From Rehaibacterium terrae (lineage in GTDB: Bacteria > Pseudomonadota > Gammaproteobacteria > Xanthomonadales > Xanthomonadaceae), in the NCBI RefSeq assembly GCF_014202935.1, contig NZ_JACHHX010000001.1, forward strand, positions 1-64,000: a stretch of DNA of 64,000 nucleotides. Direction: 5' to 3'. Below the pieces are notes generated by a model. That model made no database searches and had not been told where the DNA came from. It worked only from the letters and a program-made list of their open reading frames with translations. The position numbers were made by a program, and so were the translations under genes. This document shows positions 10,510 through 21,195 of this stretch, one piece after another (position 1 is the first letter of the stretch; the number at the start of each line of letters is the position of its first letter).

Positions 10510-11436
10510 ATGATCCTCCGCCGCCACACCCTGGCCTTCATCGGCCTGACCGCCGCCGCCCTGCTGCTCGCCGCCTGCAAGCGCGAGGAGGGGCCGGCCG
10601 CCCCGGATTCGCCCGCCGCCGCCGTCGAGGCCCTGGCCGGCAGCCTGCGCGAGAACGACCTGGTCCGGTTCTCGAAGCTGTCGGTGCCGCCGGCGATGTA
10701 CGCCCGCCTGGAAGCGCGCTGGCGCGAGCAACAGGCACAGCAGCCCGCCCCCAGCGACGAGGAACGCGAGGAATTCGCCCAGACCCTGGCCCGCTTCACC
10801 GACGCCGATGCCGAGGAGCGGCTGTACGCGGAGCTGGAGCCGAGCCTGGCCCGTTTCGAGAGCGAGGTGGCCGCCCAGCTGCCGCTGATGGTGGCGATGG
10901 GCAGCGGCTTCATCAGCGCCTCGGTGCAGCAGAGCGACACCCTCTCCGACGCCCAGAAGCAGCACGCCAACGAGGTGATCGGCGCGCTCGCCGGCTGGGC
11001 CTCGGCGCTGCCGCTGGGCGACCGCCAGAAGGCCCGCCAGGCCGTCGGCGTGGTCGTCGACACCGCCCGCCGGCTGGAGCTGGACAGCCTCGACCGGATG
11101 CGCGAGTTCAGCTTCGAGGAAACCCTGGTCCGCGGCGGCACCCTGCTCGGCGGCGGCAAGCGGCTGATGGCGCTGTACGGCTTCGACATCGACCGCGCGC
11201 TCGACAGCGTGCGCGTCGAGCCGGTGTCCGAGAACGGCGACCGGGCCCGCGTGCGGGTGCACTACACGCTGTTCGACAAGCCGATGAGCTTCGAGGTCGA
11301 GATGGTCCGCATCGACGGTGGCTGGTACAGCGCCGACGCCGTCGCCGGCACCCGGGCGCAGCTCGACGCGCCGCTGTTCGAGGACGACGAGCAAGCCTTT
11401 GCCAGGGACGAGACCGACGGGAACGCCGCCGACTGA
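10510..11436 (+). CDS. Predicted lipoprotein of unknown function
   Basis: A 308-residue protein that I do not recognise. It starts with a lipoprotein signal peptide with lipobox LLAAC (Cys at residue 22), followed by an acidic/Pro/Ala linker, so it is probably anchored in the outer membrane facing the periplasm. The body is rich in charged amphipathic helices (about 35-240) and ends in a beta-strand section (RARVRVHYTLFDKPMSFEVE) like a small NTF2-type or DUF fold, plus an acidic tail. It lies 25 bp before plsB on the same strand and may be co-transcribed with it. A weak ribosome binding site (GCAGGAG) precedes the ATG. Confidence 0.75.
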   Translation: MILRRHTLAFIGLTAAALLLAACKREEGPAAPDSPAAAVEALAGSLRENDLVRFSKLSVPPAMYARLEARWREQQAQQPAPSDEEREEFAQTLARFTDADAEERLYAELEPSLARFESEVAAQLPLMVAMGSGFISASVQQSDTLSDAQKQHANEVIGALAGWASALPLGDRQKARQAVGVVVDTARRLELDSLDRMREFSFEETLVRGGTLLGGGKRLMALYGFDIDRALDSVRVEPVSENGDRARVRVHYTLFDKPMSFEVEMVRIDGGWYSADAVAGTRAQLDAPLFEDDEQAFARDETDGNAAD

Positions 11437-11461
11437 CGCCCGGCCGGCCCGACCGTCGCGC

Positions 11462-13981
11462 ATGGACACCGCCACCCCCAACCCGCGCCATGTGCGCCCC
11501 CCGCTGTGGGCGCGCCTGGCCGGCAAGCTGCTGGAACCGTGGATCGCGCTGCGCTGCGATCCGGCCGACATCGCCGCCCAGATCCCGGCCGGCCGCCCGG
11601 TCTGCTACGTACTGGAGCGCTACGGCCTGTCGAATGCGCTGATCCTGGAACGCGCCTGCCGCGAGGCCGGCCTGCCCTCGCCGCTGCTGCCGCTGCCGGG
11701 CGACCCGCTCGGCCGCAACCGCGCCTACGTCGCGCTGTCGCGCCGGCGCAGCTCGGTGGTCGGCCGCCCGCGGACCCGCACGCATTCCGACAGCCTGGCC
11801 CGGCTGCTGGAGAGCCACCGCGACCGGCCCGACGCCGACACCCTGCTGGTGCCGGTGTCGATCTTCGTCGGCCGCGCGCCGGACCGGCAGAGCGGCTGGT
11901 TCCGGGTGCTGTTCTCCGAGAACTGGGCGCTGGTCGGCCGCTTCCGCCGCCTGCTCGCCATCCTGCTCAACGGCCGCAACACCCTGGTGCAGTTCTCGCC
12001 GCCGGTGGCGCTGCGCGACGTGCTCGCCGAGGGGCTGCCGCCGGAACGCACCCTGCGCAAGCTCAGCCGGCTGCTGCGCGTGCACTTCCGCCGCATCCGT
12101 ACCGCCGTCATCGGCCCGGATCTGTCGCACCGCCGCCTGCTGGTCAGCCGCGTGCTCGACGCCGAGCCGGTGCGCCGCGCGATCGCCGACCAGGCCCGCC
12201 GCGACGGCAGCAGCTACGCCGACGCCTGGCGCAAGGCGCATGCCATGGCGCTCGAAATCGCCGCCGACTACTCGCACCCGGTGGTGCGCTCGGCCAGCTT
12301 CGTGCTGACCCCGTTCTGGAACCGCATCTACGATGGCATCACCGTCCATCACCTGGACACCATCAAGCGGGTGGCACCGGGACACGTGGTGGTCTATGTG
12401 CCCTGCCACCGCAGCCACATCGACTACCTGCTGCTGAGTTTCCTGCTCTACCAGCACGGCATCGTGCCGCCGCACATCGCGGCCGGCGTCAACCTCAACC
12501 TGCCGGTGATCGGGCCGATCCTGCGCCGCGGTGGCGCGTTCTTCCTGCGCCGCAGTTTCCGCGCCAACGCGCTGTACTCGGCCGTGTTCAGCGAGTACGT
12601 GGCGCAGCTGCTCGGCGAGGGTTTCTCGCTGGAATACTTCATCGAGGGCGGGCGCTCGCGCACCGGCCGCCTGCTGGAGCCCAAGGGCGGAATGCTGGCG
12701 ATGACCGTGCGCGCCTACCTGCGCCAGCCGCGCCGGCCGGTGGTGTTTCAGCCGGTCTACATCGGCTACGAGAAGCTGATCGAGGGCAAGAGCTACCTCG
12801 ACGAACTCACCGGCCAGCCCAAACAGAAGGAAACCGTCTGGGCGCTGCTGCGCGCCGCCGCCGGCATCCTGCGCCAGCACTACGGCAAGGTGGCGGTGAG
12901 CTTCGGCGAGCCGATCCGGCTCGACGACATCCTCGCCGAGCACGCCCCGGACTGGCGCGCGCAGGCGATCGCGCCGGAAGACAAGCCGGCCTGGCTGGCC
13001 GCGGCGGTGGACGACCTCGCCCACCGCATCCAGGTCAACATCAACCGCGCCGCCGACGTCAACCCGGTCAACCTGCTGGCGCTGGTGCTGCTGTCCACGC
13101 CCAAGCACGCGATGAGCGAGAGCGACCTGCTCGCCCAGCTGGCGCTGTCGAAACGGCTGCTGGCGGCGGTGCCGTACTCCGACCGCGTCACCGTCACCGC
13201 GCTCTCGCCCGAGCAGATCATCGCCTACGGCGAGCGCATCGGCGTGTTGACCCGCATCCGTCATCCGCTCGGCGACGTGCTCTCGGTCGAGGGCGAGACG
13301 GCGGTGCTGCAGGCCTACTACCGCAACAACATCCTGCATCTGTTCACCGCGCCGGCCTGGATCGCCTGCTGCTTCCAGAACAACCGCCGCCTGAGCCGTG
13401 CCGGCGTGCTGCAACTGGGCCGCGCGGTCTACCCGTTCATCCAGGGCGAACTGTTCCTGCCCTGGAGCCAGGACGGATTCGCCTCCCGGCTGGAGGCGAC
13501 ACTCGCCGTCTTCATCGAGGAAGGGCTGCTGAGCCAGACTGGCGACGGCGACGACGCCTGGCTCAGCCGCAGCCAGGGCCAGACCGATGAAGTCTTCCGC
13601 CTGCGCGCCATCGCCCACAGCCTGCAACAGGCCTTCGAGCGCTACTACATCGCCATCGCCATCCTGGTGAAGAACGGCCCCGGCACGCTCAGCGCCGGTG
13701 AGCTGGAAAACCTCTGCCACCTCACCGCGCAGCGGCTGAGCCTGCTCTACGCGCCGGCGGCGCCGGAATTCTTCGACCGCGCCCTGTTCCGCGGCTTCAT
13801 CCAGCGCCTGCGCGAGATGCAGCTGGTGTGGACCGATGCCGAAACCAAGCTGGTCTTCGGCGACCAACTCGAGGCCTGGGCCAAGGATGCCAAGCTGATC
13901 CTGGGCCGCGAACTGCGCCACACGATCATGAAGATCTCCCCGGAGACCGCGCGCGCGGCGGCGGCGGACCAGGGGGGGTGA
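11462..13981 (+). CDS. plsB: Glycerol-3-phosphate 1-O-acyltransferase
   Basis: An 839-residue inner-membrane enzyme that transfers an acyl chain to sn-glycerol-3-phosphate, the first step of phospholipid synthesis. The acyltransferase signature PCHRSHIDYLL (H-x4-D, near residue 315) and downstream blocks GAFFLRRSFR, YFIEGGRSRTGR and RPVVFQPVYIGYEK are intact, matching motifs I-IV of the family. Length is close to E. coli PlsB (807). The ATG at 11462 gives the usual N-terminal region; the longer open frame reads into the lipoprotein gene. The stop overlaps a run of Gs before the convergent YdcH-like gene. Confidence 0.96.
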   Translation: MDTATPNPRHVRPPLWARLAGKLLEPWIALRCDPADIAAQIPAGRPVCYVLERYGLSNALILERACREAGLPSPLLPLPGDPLGRNRAYVALSRRRSSVVGRPRTRTHSDSLARLLESHRDRPDADTLLVPVSIFVGRAPDRQSGWFRVLFSENWALVGRFRRLLAILLNGRNTLVQFSPPVALRDVLAEGLPPERTLRKLSRLLRVHFRRIRTAVIGPDLSHRRLLVSRVLDAEPVRRAIADQARRDGSSYADAWRKAHAMALEIAADYSHPVVRSASFVLTPFWNRIYDGITVHHLDTIKRVAPGHVVVYVPCHRSHIDYLLLSFLLYQHGIVPPHIAAGVNLNLPVIGPILRRGGAFFLRRSFRANALYSAVFSEYVAQLLGEGFSLEYFIEGGRSRTGRLLEPKGGMLAMTVRAYLRQPRRPVVFQPVYIGYEKLIEGKSYLDELTGQPKQKETVWALLRAAAGILRQHYGKVAVSFGEPIRLDDILAEHAPDWRAQAIAPEDKPAWLAAAVDDLAHRIQVNINRAADVNPVNLLALVLLSTPKHAMSESDLLAQLALSKRLLAAVPYSDRVTVTALSPEQIIAYGERIGVLTRIRHPLGDVLSVEGETAVLQAYYRNNILHLFTAPAWIACCFQNNRRLSRAGVLQLGRAVYPFIQGELFLPWSQDGFASRLEATLAVFIEEGLLSQTGDGDDAWLSRSQGQTDEVFRLRAIAHSLQQAFERYYIAIAILVKNGPGTLSAGELENLCHLTAQRLSLLYAPAAPEFFDRALFRGFIQRLREMQLVWTDAETKLVFGDQLEAWAKDAKLILGRELRHTIMKISPETARAAAADQGG

Positions 13982-14017
13982 GTTTTTCCCGGGTCCCGCG
14001 GCCCCGGTCCCGGCCGC

Positions 14018-14227
14018 TCAGGCATCCAGGTCGGGAATCAGCCGGCTCTCCAGCCGCGCGATCACATCCTTGAGCTGCAGCTTGCGCTTCTTCAGCCGCT
14101 TGATCTGCAGCTCGTCGGCGCCGGGGTCGGCCGAGAACCGGGCGATGGCCGCATCCAGGTCGCGATGCTCGATCTTGAGCTCGGTCAGCTTGCGCGCGAT
14201 TTCGGCCGGATCTTCAGGTGGCTGCAT
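14018..14227 (-). CDS. YdcH/DUF465 family small coiled-coil protein
   Basis: A 69-residue charged, fully helical protein (ELKIEHRDLDAAIARFSADP, then QIKRLKKRKLQLKDVIARLE) typical of the DUF465/YdcH family: a helical hairpin of two coiled-coil segments. Function in other bacteria is not established. The ATG at 14227 is preceded by a strong GGGAGG ribosome binding site 7 bp upstream, which decides the start over 14308. It is divergent from ttcA and convergent with plsB. Confidence 0.85.
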   Translation of the reverse strand: MQPPEDPAEIARKLTELKIEHRDLDAAIARFSADPGADELQIKRLKKRKLQLKDVIARLESRLIPDLDA

Positions 14228-14295
14228 GCGGTCCTCCCGGAACCGCCAGCTTACTCCCGGCGTCGGCGCGACGACACCGGTAGAATGACCGGCCG

Positions 14296-15210
14296 ATGTC
14301 CGGGCCATCCCTACCGATGAACCTCACCCCGCTCCCCGCCGTCGCGCCCGCGCCGGCCGCCGACCCGTACGAGCTGAACAAGCTCGCCAAGCGCCTGCGC
14401 CGCCAGGTCGGCCAGGCCATCGCCGACTACGGGATGATCGAGGACGGCGACAAGGTCATGGTCTGCCTGTCCGGCGGCAAGGACAGCTACACCCTGCTCG
14501 ACATCCTGCGGCAGCTGCAGAAGAAGGCGCCGGTGCGCTTCACGCTCACCGCGGTCAATCTCGACCAGAAGCAGCCCGGCTTTCCCGAGCACGTGCTGCC
14601 GGACTACCTGCGCAGCATCGGCGTGGATTTCCACATCCTCGAGCAGGACACCTATTCGGTGGTCAAGCGCGTCCTGCCCGAGGGCAAGACGATGTGCTCG
14701 CTGTGCTCGCGCCTGCGTCGCGGCGCGCTGTACCGCTACGCCGAGGAGCAGGGCTTCACCAAGATCGCGCTCGGCCACCACCGCGACGACATGGTGGCGA
14801 CGTTCTTCATGAACCTCTTCCACCACGCCAAGCTCAGCGGCATGCCGCCCAAGCTGCTCAGCGACGACGGCAAGCACGTGGTGATCCGACCGCTCGCCTA
14901 TTGCAAGGAAAGCGACATCGCCGCCTACGCGCAGTGGAAGGCCTTCCCGATCATCCCCTGCAACCTGTGCGGCTCGCAGGAGAACCTGCAGCGCAAACAG
15001 GTCGGCCGCATGCTGGCCGACTGGGAGCGGCAGTTCCCGGGCCGCATCGAGCAGATCGCCCGCGCGCTCGGCGACGTGCGCCCCTCGCAGCTGGCCGACC
15101 CGAAGCTGTTCGACTTCCTGGCCCTCGGCGCCCGCGGCGGCGCCGTGCCCGACGCGCATGCCTGGCTGGCCGGCGAGCCGGCGAGACCAGAAGCGCGTGA
15201 GGAGGCGTGA
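14296..15210 (+). CDS. ttcA: tRNA 2-thiocytidine(32) synthetase TtcA
   Basis: A 304-residue iron-sulfur enzyme that thiolates C32 in certain tRNAs. The PP-loop SGGKDS (59-64) that activates the base with ATP, the cluster-binding [10 protein letters not shown] (about 135-144) and the later [12 protein letters not shown] are all present. A second ATG at 14317 (MNLTPLP) is equally possible; neither has a clear ribosome binding site. The stop codon lies within the left arm of a 23-bp inverted repeat that fills the gap to rdgC. Confidence 0.94.
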   Translation: MSGPSLPMNLTPLPAVAPAPAADPYELNKLAKRLRRQVGQAIADYGMIEDGDKVMVCLSGGKDSYTLLDILRQLQKKAPVRFTLTAVNLDQKQPGFPEHVLPDYLRSIGVDFHILEQDTYSVVKRVLPEGKTMCSLCSRLRRGALYRYAEEQGFTKIALGHHRDDMVATFFMNLFHHAKLSGMPPKLLSDDGKHVVIRPLAYCKESDIAAYAQWKAFPIIPCNLCGSQENLQRKQVGRMLADWERQFPGRIEQIARALGDVRPSQLADPKLFDFLALGARGGAVPDAHAWLAGEPARPEAREEA

Positions 15211-15280
15211 GAAACGAGGCAAGAACCACAGCCAACCACATCGCAGGCGGGGGCTTCCCTCGTTTCTCACTCCTCCTCAC
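15197..15280. repeat. 23-bp inverted repeat spanning the ttcA stop codon
   Basis: Arms 15197-15219 and 15258-15280 pair over 23 positions with one mismatch, around a 38-nt loop. The ttcA stop codon lies inside the left arm. There is no T-run right after it, so it is not a standard intrinsic terminator. Sequence composition (runs of GTGAG/CTCAC and GAGGAG) matches repetitive DNA common between Xanthomonadales genes. Confidence 0.8.
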
Positions 15281-15293
15281 TGTTTTCTGACCG

Positions 15294-16205
15294 ATGTTCT
15301 TCCGCAACCTCACCTTCTTCCGCTTCCCCCCCTCGCTCGCCAAGGCGCTCGACGAACTCGACGCGCGCCTGGAGGACTGCCGGCTCAAGCCGGTCGGCCC
15401 GCTGGAAATGAGCTCGCGCGGCTTCGTCTCGCCGTTCGGCCGCGACGAGCCGGCGCTGACCCACCGCGTCGGCGACTGCATCTGGCTCACCGTCGGCGGC
15501 GAGGACAAGATCCTGCCGGCGGCGGTGGTCAACGACGTGGTCGCGCGCAAGGCTGCGGAGCTGGAGGAGCGCGACGGCCGCAAGCTCGGCGGCCGTGCCC
15601 GCAAGCGGCTCAAGGACGAGGTGCTGCACGAGCTGCTGCCCAAGGCCTTCGTGCGGCCGGTGCGCACCAATGCCTACCTCGACCTGGAGCACGGCTTCAT
15701 CGCCGTCGACACCTCCTCGCGCAAGCAGGCCGAGGCGGTGGTGTCGGAGGTACGCCACGCGCTCGGCTCGTTCCCGGCGCTGCCGCTCAACGCCGAGGTC
15801 GCGCCGCGCGCCGTGCTCACCGGCTGGATCGCCGGCGAGGCGCTGCCCGACGGACTGACACTCGGCGACGAGTGCGAGCTCAAGGACGGCCTGGACAAGG
15901 GCGCGGTGGTGCGCTGCCAGCGGCAGGAGCTGGTCGGCGACGAGATCGCCAAGCATCTGGAAGCCGGCAAGCAGTGCTCCAAGCTCGCCCTGATCCTCGA
16001 CGATCACGTCGGCTTCGTCCTCGGCGAGGACCTGATCGTGCGCAAGCTCAAGTTCCTCGACGGCGCCGTCGAATCGCTGGAAAACACCGAGCGCGACTCC
16101 CTCCACGCCGAGATGGACGCCCGCTTCGCCCTGATGAGCGGCGAACTCAAGCGCCTGTTCGCCACCCTCGAAGCCGCGCTCAAGCTCAGCCGCGCGGAGG
16201 GGTGA
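15294..16205 (+). CDS. rdgC: Recombination-associated protein RdgC
   Basis: A 303-residue protein of the RdgC family, a ring-shaped dimer that binds DNA non-specifically and limits RecA activity. The N-terminus MFFRNLTFFRFPPSL and blocks such as MSSRGFVSPFG, KILPAAVVNDVVARKAAELE and FALMSGELKRLFATLEAAL are characteristic; length matches E. coli RdgC (303). It follows ttcA with an 83-bp gap filled by a long inverted repeat. Confidence 0.96.
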   Translation: MFFRNLTFFRFPPSLAKALDELDARLEDCRLKPVGPLEMSSRGFVSPFGRDEPALTHRVGDCIWLTVGGEDKILPAAVVNDVVARKAAELEERDGRKLGGRARKRLKDEVLHELLPKAFVRPVRTNAYLDLEHGFIAVDTSSRKQAEAVVSEVRHALGSFPALPLNAEVAPRAVLTGWIAGEALPDGLTLGDECELKDGLDKGAVVRCQRQELVGDEIAKHLEAGKQCSKLALILDDHVGFVLGEDLIVRKLKFLDGAVESLENTERDSLHAEMDARFALMSGELKRLFATLEAALKLSRAEG

Positions 16206-16270
16206 GCCACGCGGCAAGGCCCTGCCGTCCGGGTCTTGCTTCGCGGCGTGCCGCCCGCCAAGCTCGCCGC

Positions 16271-17047
16271 ATGCCCCAGCTCAAGCGCCGACCGTCCCGC
16301 ACGCTCGAACGCCAGACGCTGACGCTGTCGTTGCCGGACGGCCGCGCGCTGGAGGTGCAGCAGGTGCGCGATCCGCGCGCGCGGCGGATCCGGCTGGTGG
16401 TGAACGCGCGCGGCGTGCGGCTGACCGTGCCGCACGGCGTCAGCCTGCGCGCCGCGCACGATTTTCTCGCCACACAGCGCGACTGGCTGACCGCGCAGTT
16501 GCCGCGCTTCGCGGTCGCGGCCGGCGACGCACCGTCGCTGCAACCGCACCAGACCGCCGTCTTGCCGCTGCGCGGGGAGTCCTGGCCGGTGCGCTGGCAG
16601 GAGGGCCGCTACGTCCGCGTCGCACAGGACGGTGCGCTGCTGCGCATCCAGTGCCCGCCGCAGACGGCCGGCACCGGCCTGCGCCGCGCGCTGCAGGAGT
16701 TCTACCTCGCCCAGGCGCGCGCCGACCTCGGCCGCTGGCTGCCGAAGTACCTGCCGACGCTGCCGCGCCCGCCGCGGACGCTGCGCATCCGCCCCCTGCG
16801 CTCGCTGTGGGGCTCGCTCAGCCCGTCCGACGCGCTGTCGCTGGACCTGGCGCTGGTGCTGGGCCGGCCGCGCGCGTTCGAGTACGTGCTGGTGCACGAG
16901 CTGTGCCATCTGATCCAGCCGAACCATTCGCACGCGTTCTGGCGCGAGGTCGAAGCGCGCTTCGGCGACTGGCGCGAGGAGCGCGACTACCTGCACGGCG
17001 AGGGGCCGGCGCTGAAAGCGCAGCTGCGGGCGCTGACCACGCCTTGA
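16271..17047 (+). CDS. YgjP-like/DUF45 zinc metallopeptidase
   Basis: A 258-residue protein of the M48-related YgjP (DUF45) family. The C-terminal domain carries HELCHLIQPNHSHAFW (from about residue 209): HExxH plus the third histidine of a zinc site. The N-terminal part is beta-rich (RRIRLVVNARGVRLTVPHG), as in the family. Substrates are unknown. The ATG at 16271 was chosen because residues upstream are repeat-like and not conserved in style; the gap from rdgC is 65 bp. Confidence 0.88.
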   Translation: MPQLKRRPSRTLERQTLTLSLPDGRALEVQQVRDPRARRIRLVVNARGVRLTVPHGVSLRAAHDFLATQRDWLTAQLPRFAVAAGDAPSLQPHQTAVLPLRGESWPVRWQEGRYVRVAQDGALLRIQCPPQTAGTGLRRALQEFYLAQARADLGRWLPKYLPTLPRPPRTLRIRPLRSLWGSLSPSDALSLDLALVLGRPRAFEYVLVHELCHLIQPNHSHAFWREVEARFGDWREERDYLHGEGPALKAQLRALTTP

Positions 17048-17063
17048 CGGTGGCGGTCGCCGC

Positions 17064-17905
17064 TCAGCCGGCGAGGAAGGCAGCCAACTCCCGCGCCACC
17101 GGCGCGGGCGTCTCCATGTGCAGGTGGTGCCCGCCCGGCAGGACCACGGCGCTGCCGTCGCGCAGGCAGGCCAGCCGCGCCTGGCGCAGCTCGGCGCCGA
17201 AGTAGGGCGGCGACTGCGCCGCGGCGATCAGCCTTACCGGGCATTCGACACCGGCCAGCCACTCGCGCACGGTGCCCTCGTCGGCACGCAGCGCCGAGGT
17301 CAGGCGCAGGCGCGGGTCGCTGCGCCAGACGAAGCCGCCTTCCACCGGCGCGATGCCGCGCTCGACCAGCAGCCGCGCCGCCGGTTCGCTCAGGCCGTTG
17401 GCCTGCATCCGCGCGCGGACCGCCGCGGCCGGGTCGGGAAACACGCGCAGACTCCGCCCCACCGGCCCGCGCCGCTGCAGCAGCGCCTCGCGCAGCCGCG
17501 ACAGCGCGCCGCCGGGCGTGCCGGCCAGCGGCCCCAGCGCCTCGATCAGCGCCAGCCGCTCGACCCGCTCGGGCGCGGCGGCGGCATACAGCGTCGCCAA
17601 CGCGCCGCCCAGCGAGTGCCCGAGCAGACGGCCGCGCGCCCAGCCCAGCGCGTCGAACGCGGCGTCGATGTCGAGCAGGTAGTCGATCAGCCCGTACTCG
17701 GCACCGGGCGGGCGGTGGTAGGAGTGTCCGTGCCCGGGCAGGTCGAGCGCGACCAGGTCGATGTCCGGCAGGTGCGGCAGCAGCGGGAGAAAGCTGGCGG
17801 CGTTGTCCAGCCAGCCGTGCAGGGCGAGCACCGGCGGCGCGCCGGCCGGGCCGTGGCGCAGCGCGGCGAGGCGGCCGCGCGGGGTGTCGAGCAGGATCTC
17901 GCGCA

Positions 17906-17906
<1 letters not shown>
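17064..17906 (-). CDS. Alpha/beta-hydrolase (serine hydrolase-like)
   Basis: A 280-residue alpha/beta-hydrolase-fold protein. HGWLDN (30-35) gives the oxyanion region, GHSLGG (96-101) the nucleophile Ser98, and GGHHLHMETP near residue 262 the catalytic histidine. The HGWLDNAASF block resembles serine hydrolase-like (SERHL) esterases. The exact substrate cannot be told. It overlaps the hemH stop by one base (TGATG), so it is the second gene of a two-gene unit. Confidence 0.88.
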
Positions 17907-18907
<1,001 letters not shown>

Positions 18908-19050
18908 GGCGGGCGTTCCGGCGGCGGGGCCGCATTCGACAGGCTGGGCGCGAACCGTATCATTGCCGATGTCGACGCGCGGCTCACGCGCGGTTCATTG
19001 CCCCGGCCGATACTGGCCGCGATCCTCATGTGCCCCGCGGAGTCACGTCC

Positions 19051-19728
19051 ATGCGTCCGATCCTCGCCGCCCTCACCCTGCTCGCCGCGCTGTCCGCCGC
19101 GCCCGCCCACGCCGGCGCCGTCGAGAACCAGCGCGCGGCCGAAGCGGTCAAGGTGCTCGACCAGCTCATGCTCGTGCCCGAACAGTCCATTCCCGAGCGG
19201 CTGCTGCGCGACGCCTACGCCGTCGCCGTCATCCCCGGCGTGGTCAAGGCCGGCCTGGTGGTCGGCGGTCGCCATGGCCGCGGCCTGATCTCGGTGCGCG
19301 GCGCCGACGGCACCTGGAGCTATCCCAGCTTCATCACGCTCACCGGCGGCAGCGTCGGCTTCCAGGCCGGCGTGCAGAGCACCGACGTGATCCTGGTGTT
19401 CCGCACCCAGCGCGGCGTGGACAACATCGTCCACGGCAAGTTCACCCTCGGCGCCGACGCCGCGGTGGCCGCCGGCCCGCTCGGCCGCCGCGCCGAGGCC
19501 TCGACCGACGCCCAGCTCAAGGCCGAGATCTATTCCTATTCGCGCAGCCGCGGCCTGTTCGCCGGCGTGGCGCTGGATGGCGCGGTGCTGTCGATCGACC
19601 ACCGCGCCAACCAGCGCGTGTATGGCGCCAACACCACGCCGCGCGCGATCTTCGAAGGCCGGGTCAGCGGTGCCAGCGACGCGCTGGTGGACTTCCGCGA
19701 CCGGCTGGAGGAATACACCGCCCGCTGA
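19051..19728 (+). CDS. SYLF/YSC84 domain lipid-binding periplasmic protein
   Basis: A 225-residue protein with a cleavable signal peptide (cut after AHA, residues 20-22) and a SYLF (Ysc84 actin-binding/lipid-binding) domain over nearly all of the rest: [33 protein letters not shown] and [21 protein letters not shown] are typical. SYLF domains bind phosphoinositides in eukaryotes; the bacterial role is not settled. The ATG at 19051 begins the signal peptide; an ATG 21 bp upstream would add seven residues. It is followed by tatA after 104 bp. Confidence 0.9.
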   Translation: MRPILAALTLLAALSAAPAHAGAVENQRAAEAVKVLDQLMLVPEQSIPERLLRDAYAVAVIPGVVKAGLVVGGRHGRGLISVRGADGTWSYPSFITLTGGSVGFQAGVQSTDVILVFRTQRGVDNIVHGKFTLGADAAVAAGPLGRRAEASTDAQLKAEIYSYSRSRGLFAGVALDGAVLSIDHRANQRVYGANTTPRAIFEGRVSGASDALVDFRDRLEEYTAR

Positions 19729-19832
19729 CCGGCGGCGGTCGGGCGCCCGCCCCGGCCCCGACGTCCGCCGCAGGGCGACGCCCGCGCGGCTGCGCTATCC
19801 TGAGCGCCTCCCACCCTTCACCGGATTCCATC

Positions 19833-20066
19833 ATGGGCAGCTTCAGCATCTGGCACTGGCTGGTCGTGCTCGCAGTGGTGGTGCTGCTGTTCGGCACCAA
19901 GAAGCTGCGCAACGTCGGCTCCGACCTCGGCGCGGCCATCCGCAGCTTCCGCAAGGGCATGCAGGAGGGCGACGAGGGCGAGGGCAGCGCACCGGGCAAG
20001 CTGGGCAAGGGCCAGTCCGAGGACGCCTCGTCCGCCGACCGCCAGCGCGACGACTCCAAGCACTGA
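19833..20066 (+). CDS. tatA: Sec-independent translocase subunit TatA
   Basis: A 77-residue subunit that forms the pore-like assembly of the Tat system for folded proteins. The N-terminal transmembrane helix ([16 protein letters not shown]), FG hinge, amphipathic helix ([19 protein letters not shown]) and acidic tail are as expected. First gene of tatABC. Confidence 0.95.
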   Translation: MGSFSIWHWLVVLAVVVLLFGTKKLRNVGSDLGAAIRSFRKGMQEGDEGEGSAPGKLGKGQSEDASSADRQRDDSKH

Positions 20067-20085
20067 GCGCGGCCGTCGCGCGCGC

Positions 20086-20427
20086 ATGTTCGACATCGGC
20101 TTCACCGAGCTGCTGGTCCTGGCGCTGGTGGCCCTGCTGGTGCTGGGCCCCGAGCGCTTGCCGCGCGCGGCCAGGATGGCCGGGCTGTGGGTGCGCCGGG
20201 CCAAGGCGAGCTGGTATTCGGTGAAGGCCGAGCTGGAACGCGAGCTGGCCGACGAGGAACTCAAGCGCAGCCTCAAGGACGCCGCCCGCGAACTGCACGA
20301 GGCCGGCGACGCGCTGCGCGACGGCCTGCGTCCCCCCGTGTCGGGCGGTCGCGCCGACCGCACCGACGCGGCCACGCCCGCGCGCGATGACCGCGACGAC
20401 GACAAGCCCGGAGCCGGCACGCCATGA
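20086..20427 (+). CDS. tatB: Sec-independent translocase subunit TatB
   Basis: A 113-residue subunit that, with TatC, receives twin-arginine signal peptides. [20 protein letters not shown] and the GPERLPRAA hinge are the family signature, followed by a long amphipathic helix and a charged, disordered tail. It starts 19 bp after tatA and overlaps tatC by four bases (ATGA). Confidence 0.95.
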   Translation: MFDIGFTELLVLALVALLVLGPERLPRAARMAGLWVRRAKASWYSVKAELERELADEELKRSLKDAARELHEAGDALRDGLRPPVSGGRADRTDAATPARDDRDDDKPGAGTP

Positions 20428-21173
20428 GCGTCGCCCCCGAGCCGCAGGAGGAGAGCGTCCTCTCGCACCTGGTGGAGCTGCGCAACCGGCTGATGCGCGC
20501 GGTGCTGGCGGTGCTGGCGGTGTTCGTGCTGCTGCTGCCGTTCGCGCAGACGATCTACAGTGCGTTCGCCCAGCCGCTGCTGGCCAAACTGCCGGCCGGC
20601 GGGCAGATCATCGCCATCGACGTGGCCAGCCCGTTCTTCGTGCCGATCAAGCTGGCCTTCGTGCTGGCGGCGATGCTGGCGATGCCGATGGTGCTGTACC
20701 AGCTGTGGGCCTTCGTCGCGCCCGGCCTGTACCGCCACGAGAAGCGGCTGGCGGTGCCGCTGCTGGTCTCGGCCACGGCGCTGTTCTACCTGGGCTGCGC
20801 CTTCGCCTGGTTCCTGGTGCTGCCGGTCGTGTTCGGCTTCCTCGCCGCGGTCACGCCCGAGGGTGTGGCGATGATGACCGACATCAGCCGCTACCTGGAC
20901 TTCGTGCTGGTGATCTTCCTCGCCTTCGGCTTCAGCTTCGAGGTGCCGGTGGCGGTGGTGATCCTGGCCGTGCTCGGCTGGGTCAGCGTCGAGCAGCTCA
21001 AGGCGGCGCGCTCGTACGTGATCGTCGGCGCCTTCGTGATCGCCGCCATCATCACCCCGCCGGACGTGATCTCGCAGCTGATGCTGGCGATCCCGATGTG
21101 CCTGCTCTACGAGCTGGGCATCGTGGCGGCGCGGGTGCTGGCGAGGGACAAGGCGCCGGACGCCGAGGGGTGA
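20424..21173 (+). CDS. tatC: Sec-independent translocase subunit TatC
   Basis: A 249-residue polytopic inner-membrane protein with six hydrophobic segments; it recognises twin-arginine signal peptides. [10 protein letters not shown] near the N-terminus, [12 protein letters not shown] and the FSFEVPV block are diagnostic. It closes the tatABC operon; the next gene is convergent. Confidence 0.96.
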   Translation: MSVAPEPQEESVLSHLVELRNRLMRAVLAVLAVFVLLLPFAQTIYSAFAQPLLAKLPAGGQIIAIDVASPFFVPIKLAFVLAAMLAMPMVLYQLWAFVAPGLYRHEKRLAVPLLVSATALFYLGCAFAWFLVLPVVFGFLAAVTPEGVAMMTDISRYLDFVLVIFLAFGFSFEVPVAVVILAVLGWVSVEQLKAARSYVIVGAFVIAAIITPPDVISQLMLAIPMCLLYELGIVAARVLARDKAPDAEG

Positions 21174-21195
21174 GGCCGGGCACCGCTTCCGACAA

